Positions 59,344 to 64,000 of a stretch of DNA of 64,000 nucleotides are shown here, in pieces (the stretch's first letter is position 1; each line of letters begins with the position of its first letter). The position numbers and the translations under genes are program-made. Under the pieces are notes generated by a model, which saw only the letters and a program-made list of their open reading frames with translations, made no database searches and had not been told where the DNA came from. The stretch is from positions 1 to 64,000 of the forward strand of contig NZ_JAHUTS010000018.1 in NCBI RefSeq assembly GCF_019209835.1, given 5' to 3'. The DNA is from Enterovibrio paralichthyis. Its GTDB lineage: Bacteria > Pseudomonadota > Gammaproteobacteria > Enterobacterales > Vibrionaceae.

Positions 59344-61118
59344 TGCAGCGCCCTCCGGTGAAGACTCATGAGGTTATCCAGCGCGACTTTGACCTTGTCG
59401 TAGCATCGCCTGATGGTCTCGACATCGCTTTCATAAGGGTCGCTGATTTCATCAAGTTCCGGGTAGCTGTTTCCCAGAAAATCCGCCGCGCAAAAGGCAT
59501 GGTTTACCCGGTAACTGGCCTCCAGCATGGCGCGGTTTTTTTCATCGAAGTAGATGACAATATCCGTTTCCTGAAGATCGTACTGCGTGAGGCATTTGGA
59601 CTGGTGTTGTGCGAGATCGCAGTTCAGCTGCTGCGCGGCAGTGATGGCAATGTCTGGGCTGCTCCTGCCCTCTTTATGATGGAACCCGAACGAATCCAGC
59701 GCCACGTGAACGCCTTTTTCGTCCATGTGGTCGTGAACATAACGCTCGGCAAAGGGGCTACGGATGATATTGCCGTAACAGATGAAAACGAACCGCCTGT
59801 GCGGGTTTGACTGTAATGCCGCTGTAAACCGTTTTTTCGTACGCATCCTTTGCAACTTAATCAGGAACGTTTGTTGTTTAAGCAGCGACATAAACACATT
59901 GCCGGTAAATGCCCCTACTTCTGCAAAAAAAGGTTTTGCATCATCTAAGCGTAGGCTATCGATGCTCTCTTTCGTCGACAGTACCCTGCCAATGTTCGCC
60001 AGCCTTACCGCCATGTGTCCCGATGCGGACAAGCGCCCTTCTGCGTTGGCTATCTTTTCAAACTCCCGCTTGATCTCGTAGAGGTCAGCGGTCAGGGCGC
60101 GGGCAGAGACAACGCGGGGGCTGTGGCTGTAATCCGTATTATCCGCCAATCCCAACAGGTGATTGGCGTACATCTGGGGAAAGTCGATATCTGCATATTC
60201 CGCCAGTGGCAATCCGCCCCAGACTCTCGCATTCACTTCCACGAGTATCCATTCCCCCGTTTGGGTGTTGCGCCGAAATTCGAACATCGCCAACCCGGAC
60301 AGTTTTGCCTCCCTGCAAATCGCTTCCACGCCGGTTAACTGTTCAGGATCCAACGGATTGCTCTGACGGTAGGAACTGCCGCCACCCGAATCAGGTTCGG
60401 CCAAACGCCGGTAAGCAAACGCCATTTTTACCTGTCCATCCCACGAAAAAACGGAGACCCCTTCGCCTTGCCCTTCAAAGTAAGCCTCTATCAGATACTC
60501 GCCGCTGTCTTTATTGACTTCACTAAACGCCAAATAGTCAGCCTCAGATTTTACGATGACCACCTGGTTCCTTTTTTCCAGAGAAGTCATCTCAAAAGAC
60601 TGCAGGGGTTTGAGTACAAACGGAGAGCCAAACTGTTGCACCAGTTGGTCATAGCTGTCGGTCTGGATCTGAATTAACTCTCCCGCTGCGACAGGCACAT
60701 CGCACTTTAAGGCGATTTGCTTGGTCTTCCATTTGTCGAACAGCGCCACCAACGCTTCCTGATTGGCAATGGCGAGTTGGGTATGGGAGGGAAGTGCTGC
60801 CTTGGCATGCCAGAGCGGATAGATTGCACGCTCGTCGCAGGGAAAAATGAGGTTGTATTGGTAACGTGAAACCAGCGCGAGCACACTCGAAAGCCAGTCT
60901 CCACTGTCAAACGACTGATAGTTGTAATAAAAGCTTGCTGAAATGTACTTACTTCTCAGTGCCGGACTTTTGCGGTTGTAGCAGACTACATGCACTTTAT
61001 ATCCCGCCCGACCAAACGAACGGATGACAGAAAGGAAGCTGCGTGTGTCTTCGCCCAGTACAAGAACAGACAATTCATCACGCGCTATCGGATTGGTTGT
61101 TGTGTTGCTTTCTAACAT
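59340..61118 (-). CDS. ATP-grasp protein fused to low-molecular-weight tyrosine phosphatase
   Basis: A 592-residue fusion. Residues about 1-400 form an ATP-grasp enzyme: LSVLVLGEDTRSFLSVIRSFGRAGYKVHVV, PFVLKPLQSFE, EYLIEAYFEGQGEGVSVFSW, and MFEFRRNTQTGEWILVEVNARVWGG, the metal-binding E-N pair. Residues about 440-592 form a low-molecular-weight protein tyrosine phosphatase: FICYGNIIRSPFAE gives Cys447 and Arg453, and ISDPYESD has the general acid near Asp560. The second Cys of the usual C-x4-C-R-S loop is Ile here. ATP-grasp enzymes ligate a carboxylate to an amine; the phosphatase part resembles Wzb, which dephosphorylates BY-kinases. AGGAA precedes ATG 61118. Confidence 0.9.
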   Translation of the reverse strand: MLESNTTTNPIARDELSVLVLGEDTRSFLSVIRSFGRAGYKVHVVCYNRKSPALRSKYISASFYYNYQSFDSGDWLSSVLALVSRYQYNLIFPCDERAIYPLWHAKAALPSHTQLAIANQEALVALFDKWKTKQIALKCDVPVAAGELIQIQTDSYDQLVQQFGSPFVLKPLQSFEMTSLEKRNQVVIVKSEADYLAFSEVNKDSGEYLIEAYFEGQGEGVSVFSWDGQVKMAFAYRRLAEPDSGGGSSYRQSNPLDPEQLTGVEAICREAKLSGLAMFEFRRNTQTGEWILVEVNARVWGGLPLAEYADIDFPQMYANHLLGLADNTDYSHSPRVVSARALTADLYEIKREFEKIANAEGRLSASGHMAVRLANIGRVLSTKESIDSLRLDDAKPFFAEVGAFTGNVFMSLLKQQTFLIKLQRMRTKKRFTAALQSNPHRRFVFICYGNIIRSPFAERYVHDHMDEKGVHVALDSFGFHHKEGRSSPDIAITAAQQLNCDLAQHQSKCLTQYDLQETDIVIYFDEKNRAMLEASYRVNHAFCAADFLGNSYPELDEISDPYESDVETIRRCYDKVKVALDNLMSLHRRALQ

Positions 61119-61279
61119 CTGAATTCCTTTTCAGCGTTCCCCAAGCGGGTATGCACACGAAAAACCGATACTGGTCTGTTAACTGCCTCCTGCCCCACCA
61201 CATTGAGCGGGATGATACGTCATTCAAACTTGGTCCAATGGCGTCAACCGCCCTTGAGACATACTGCGATTCACCCGTT

Positions 61280-62749
61280 TCAGCGTGAAACTGACGGCAG
61301 AACTTTATTTATCACAGTAAAGATAAACGCATACTCAGGTAACCGTTGTTTAAAAAGAATTAATGCGAAACTCATTATCGACACAAAAATCGCGCCACCT
61401 ATGACAGCCAACGTCAAAAGATTCACCATAGGCGGGAAAGGCAATAGAGGTTCAATGCTGCTGACAGCCAACATCATGAGCCAAGCGGGAAGTACCGGTA
61501 GCAGCATGACACGCAGCAGTTTCATGGTGTCCAGAGACAGCAGAAATCGATAGAACACGGCCAACAACACGATAAACACACCGACCAGCCAGGCCCGATA
61601 CTGGGTGTATGCCAGTAGCTCCAATGTCCCGTTTGCTGCCAATCCCACTAACAGCCCCACAATCAGAGAAATCATAATCAGGTCGATAATGACCAGGTAC
61701 TGGATCTTTGCCTGACTGGTTAACACGGTTTGCAGGCAAATATTCAGCGGCATGGACAGCATCAGAAATCCCAGCAGACCAATGACCGGCGCGGCCTGTG
61801 TCCATTTGTCGCCCAGAAGCACCGCGGTAAAAAGATCGCTCAGTGCATAGAGACCAAATACACAAGGGATTACCAGCAAATAGGAAAGTGCCAGATAACT
61901 GAGAATACCGGTGTGAAGGGCTTTTGAGTCGTCCCTAATCTGGGTCAGTCCCGCATACATGGAGTTTGTTGCCGGAGAAATCAGTTCAGTGAAAGGCAAC
62001 CAGGCAAACTCCTGACTCACTCTGTATATGCCGACATCCCCCGCCGCCAGATACCGGCCAAGCAAAAACGCATCGATGCGGGCGCGCACATAACCACTGG
62101 TCATCGACAGCAGATGCCATTGGGAAAAAGACCACTGATGGCGCCATAAATGACGCGACCAACGGGGTCTGAACGGGTGAATGAGGTAAGAGCCAATCAC
62201 GGTGAGCACTTCACTGGCCACAAGACCGGCGATCAGCGCCCAGTAATTTTCCAGATACCAAGCCAGGCCAAGAGTGATGGGTAAGACGGCCAATTTTACC
62301 GATACCGAAAACTGCATGAGGGGTTTGTAGTTAAGCTCGCGCTCATACTGTACGAGCCCGACATTTTTAAACGCCCCAATCACTGGGATGAGGCTCGCAA
62401 CTAGCAGCACATTGACCAATACAGGCTCATGCATAAAAGCCGCAATCTGGTGGGAAAAGAGCGCCACAATGGCGCCACACGCCCCCTTAAGGAGTATGTT
62501 CAGCGACCACGCACTGTTGAGCATTTCAGTGCTGCATTCGTCAGCTTTAATCAGGTACTTCTCAGTGCCCGCGTCGGAAAGCATGACAAAAAACGCCAGT
62601 ACAATGCTGGCTAACGCAACCACACCGAAGTCTGCAGGGGCAAGCAGGCGAACCAGAAACAGGGTCGAAACCAATCCCACCAAGCGGTTTGCCCACTTGG
62701 TGAAAAGATTCCACAAATACCCAACGGCTACCCGTTTTCCCAGCGTCAT
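61280..62749 (-). CDS. Wzx-like lipopolysaccharide/capsule flippase
   Basis: A 489-residue flippase with about 14 membrane helices. It begins MTLGKRVAVGYLWNLFTKWANRLVGLVSTLFLVRLLAPADFGVVALASIVLAFF, a standard Wzx/WzxC start, and the domain covers nearly the whole protein. GGAG precedes the start by nine bases. The gap to the ATP-grasp fusion (61119-61279, 160 bp) shows no gene. It should move a lipid-linked repeat unit across the inner membrane. The second flippase at 54276 is only distantly similar by eye. Confidence 0.9.
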   Translation of the reverse strand: MTLGKRVAVGYLWNLFTKWANRLVGLVSTLFLVRLLAPADFGVVALASIVLAFFVMLSDAGTEKYLIKADECSTEMLNSAWSLNILLKGACGAIVALFSHQIAAFMHEPVLVNVLLVASLIPVIGAFKNVGLVQYERELNYKPLMQFSVSVKLAVLPITLGLAWYLENYWALIAGLVASEVLTVIGSYLIHPFRPRWSRHLWRHQWSFSQWHLLSMTSGYVRARIDAFLLGRYLAAGDVGIYRVSQEFAWLPFTELISPATNSMYAGLTQIRDDSKALHTGILSYLALSYLLVIPCVFGLYALSDLFTAVLLGDKWTQAAPVIGLLGFLMLSMPLNICLQTVLTSQAKIQYLVIIDLIMISLIVGLLVGLAANGTLELLAYTQYRAWLVGVFIVLLAVFYRFLLSLDTMKLLRVMLLPVLPAWLMMLAVSSIEPLLPFPPMVNLLTLAVIGGAIFVSIMSFALILFKQRLPEYAFIFTVINKVLPSVSR

Positions 62750-62819
62750 GGTATGTCACTCCACTGCCGTGTTTATGCGCAGACGTGAGGCTCTGTATGG
62801 CTGTTGTTTAAAAGCATTG

Positions 62820-63980
62820 CTACGAATAAAACTCACGGTTCCTCTTTTTCACAATCCACTCTTTTGCAAACCGGAACTTGCCTTCAAAGGAGAGCAACAT
62901 GCTGGGATGTTCGAACTGGCTGACAGAAAGCTCACCCTGCCGGTTTGAAAATGAGGCTTTGTAGCGCGCATCCCCACCCATAAAGTCATAACAGGCAATG
63001 CCTTCGTTGAGCGCCTTATCAATTAATAAGTAGTGAGACACCAAGCCGGGCTTATATTGCGCGCTGGTGTGACAATAATTGATGGCACAAAGGTAGAAAT
63101 AAATGCGGTTGTTGTAGTGAAAGTTATAGATGATAGACAGCGTTTCATTGCCCGCTTTGACATGGTAAAGCTCGACAGCGCCGGATGAGATCCCTCTTTC
63201 AATGAGGCGTTCATGAAAGGTAACGAAATTGTGGTTCGCAAAACCGCTCTTTGGATGTTGTTCATTCCAACGTGCCAGATGTAAGGGTTTTGCCCGTATT
63301 AATAAGGACTTGGCCTCATCAACGGTTTGCGCCTTGTGCAGTGATATTTCACCAATCTGACGGTAATTGCGTAAGCTGCGAAGGATTTGGGATCGCGAAT
63401 TTCGAGAAAGGCTTTCAAGAACTGTCTGTCCCTTACTGCGCAGTTCCGTTAAATCGATAGCGTAGTTTTTGGTTTCCCAGATTTTCCTTTTCGTTAGCCC
63501 TAACTGGCTGATGCATTGGAAGGTTTCATCAAGACTGGCACCAATGACGATGGCACCGCGCCGATCAATGGTATACACAAGGCACTCCACCATTTTCTGG
63601 CGTATTACTTCTTGCTCAGTGGTATCGAGCAAAAAATCGTTGTACTCAATCCAGATCTGGTCGTGGGAAAGGTTTCCTGTCCGGTGAAGGAAGTACTTTT
63701 CCCTGAAACTGGGAAAATGCGGGGGATTTTTAACAATGACGCCCAACCCTACCGTTTTGCCTTGTTTTCTAGCCTCTATGACCCAAAAGTCGTCCACAAA
63801 GCTGTCAAGCCAGGTTCCAATCCAGAGCCAGCTAAGAAAGAAATTGGGTTCAGCACGCTGCTCTAACTCACACCATGCCTGTTTCAACCATACAGGGCAG
63901 GGATTGGCGAAAATTTCACACGCCACATGGTGTTTAAGACGTTCTTTCAATCTCAGTCCTTGTCCATTAAGTCCATACAT
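62820..63980 (-). CDS. CelD/BcsL-type acetyltransferase (GNAT)
   Basis: A 386-residue protein of the acetyltransferase_6 (CelD-like) group. It has EPNFFLSWLWIGTWL, the GNAT segment GAVELYHVKAGNETLSIIYNFHYNNRIYFYLCAINYCHTSAQYKPGLVSHYLLIDKAL and NEGIACYDFMGGDARYKASF, which are typical of this group. No signal or membrane segment. The start at 63980 has AGG nine bases upstream. It is the first complete gene of the leftward polysaccharide block here. It probably acylates a sugar or amino sugar of the repeat unit. Confidence 0.85.
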   Translation of the reverse strand: MYGLNGQGLRLKERLKHHVACEIFANPCPVWLKQAWCELEQRAEPNFFLSWLWIGTWLDSFVDDFWVIEARKQGKTVGLGVIVKNPPHFPSFREKYFLHRTGNLSHDQIWIEYNDFLLDTTEQEVIRQKMVECLVYTIDRRGAIVIGASLDETFQCISQLGLTKRKIWETKNYAIDLTELRSKGQTVLESLSRNSRSQILRSLRNYRQIGEISLHKAQTVDEAKSLLIRAKPLHLARWNEQHPKSGFANHNFVTFHERLIERGISSGAVELYHVKAGNETLSIIYNFHYNNRIYFYLCAINYCHTSAQYKPGLVSHYLLIDKALNEGIACYDFMGGDARYKASFSNRQGELSVSQFEHPSMLLSFEGKFRFAKEWIVKKRNREFYS

Positions 63981-64000
63981 CCAGCCTAGAAGAGAATAAA

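Noticed and set aside
1..64000. CRISPR array, tRNA or rRNA genes, complete insertion sequence
   Set aside because: No regularly spaced repeats, no cloverleaf-like sequence and no transposase-like protein were seen while reading both strands; small RNAs could have been missed.

Overview
The window reads as a chromosomal segment of a marine gammaproteobacterium, most likely of the Vibrionaceae. Gene content suggests this: a Vibrio-type pectin and uronate catabolism block, a DUF3316-like secreted protein and a CopA/CopB/cupredoxin copper set, next to an exosortase A (XrtA)/PEP-CTERM exopolysaccharide locus. Species was not determined and GC was judged only by eye. All family assignments come from recognising motifs in the translations; no database was searched.

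Layout. (1) 1-738: 3' part of a LysR-type regulator. (2) 910-18739: the XrtA exopolysaccharide locus. A leftward operon (11177 to 910) carries the initiating sugar transferase, deacetylase, FemAB-like protein, glycosyltransferase, exosortase A, amidotransferase and two more glycosyltransferases. A divergent rightward operon (12026 to 16528) carries the export lipoprotein, Wzz-like chain-length protein, tyrosine autokinase and outer-membrane barrel protein. A membrane-anchored protein of unknown function and a PEP-CTERM substrate follow. (3) 19127-20329: a lone tyrosine recombinase. (4) 20452-23043: XrtA-type O-ligase, a 29-residue microprotein and a glycosyltransferase. (5) 23185-28474: GDP-heptose synthesis genes (hddA, gmhA, hddC), then a glycosyltransferase-like protein, a sulfotransferase and an acyltransferase. 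(6) 28600-30373: an AbiE-type (type IV) toxin-antitoxin pair with a perfect palindrome just upstream. (7) 30425-38429: copper and redox genes (DUF3316-like protein, CusR/CusS, cupredoxin, CopB, CopA, SodC) with two CusR-type boxes, and a second PEP-CTERM gene.

(8) 38636-51531: pectin degradation. It holds the PL22 oligogalacturonate lyase, sodium/solute symporter, PL9 lyase, KdgM porin, KdgA, KdgK, an esterase-like hydrolase, an RpiB-like isomerase, KdgF, YgjV, KduD and the IclR regulator KdgR. Several KdgR-like palindromes lie in the promoter regions. Together the genes bring oligogalacturonides through the outer and inner membranes, cleave them to unsaturated monomers and convert these to 2-keto-3-deoxygluconate, then pyruvate and glyceraldehyde 3-phosphate. 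(9) 51614-54189: a DUF294 nucleotidyltransferase/CBS protein and a DEDDh exonuclease. (10) 54276-63980: a second leftward polysaccharide block with two Wzx-like flippases, a GT2 enzyme, sulfotransferase, pyruvyltransferase-like protein, deacetylase-like protein, an ATP-grasp/tyrosine phosphatase fusion and a CelD-like acetyltransferase.

How it works together: polysaccharide genes flank a catabolic and stress block, so the window is a mosaic. The most distinctive observations are matching -24/-12 (sigma-54-type) elements before both PEP-CTERM genes, a possible Cys-Gln thioester domain in one of them, the microprotein overlapping the ligase, the ATP-grasp/phosphatase fusion, the AbiE pair with its palindrome, and the CusR and KdgR operator sets. 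No tRNA, rRNA, CRISPR array or insertion sequence was recognised.
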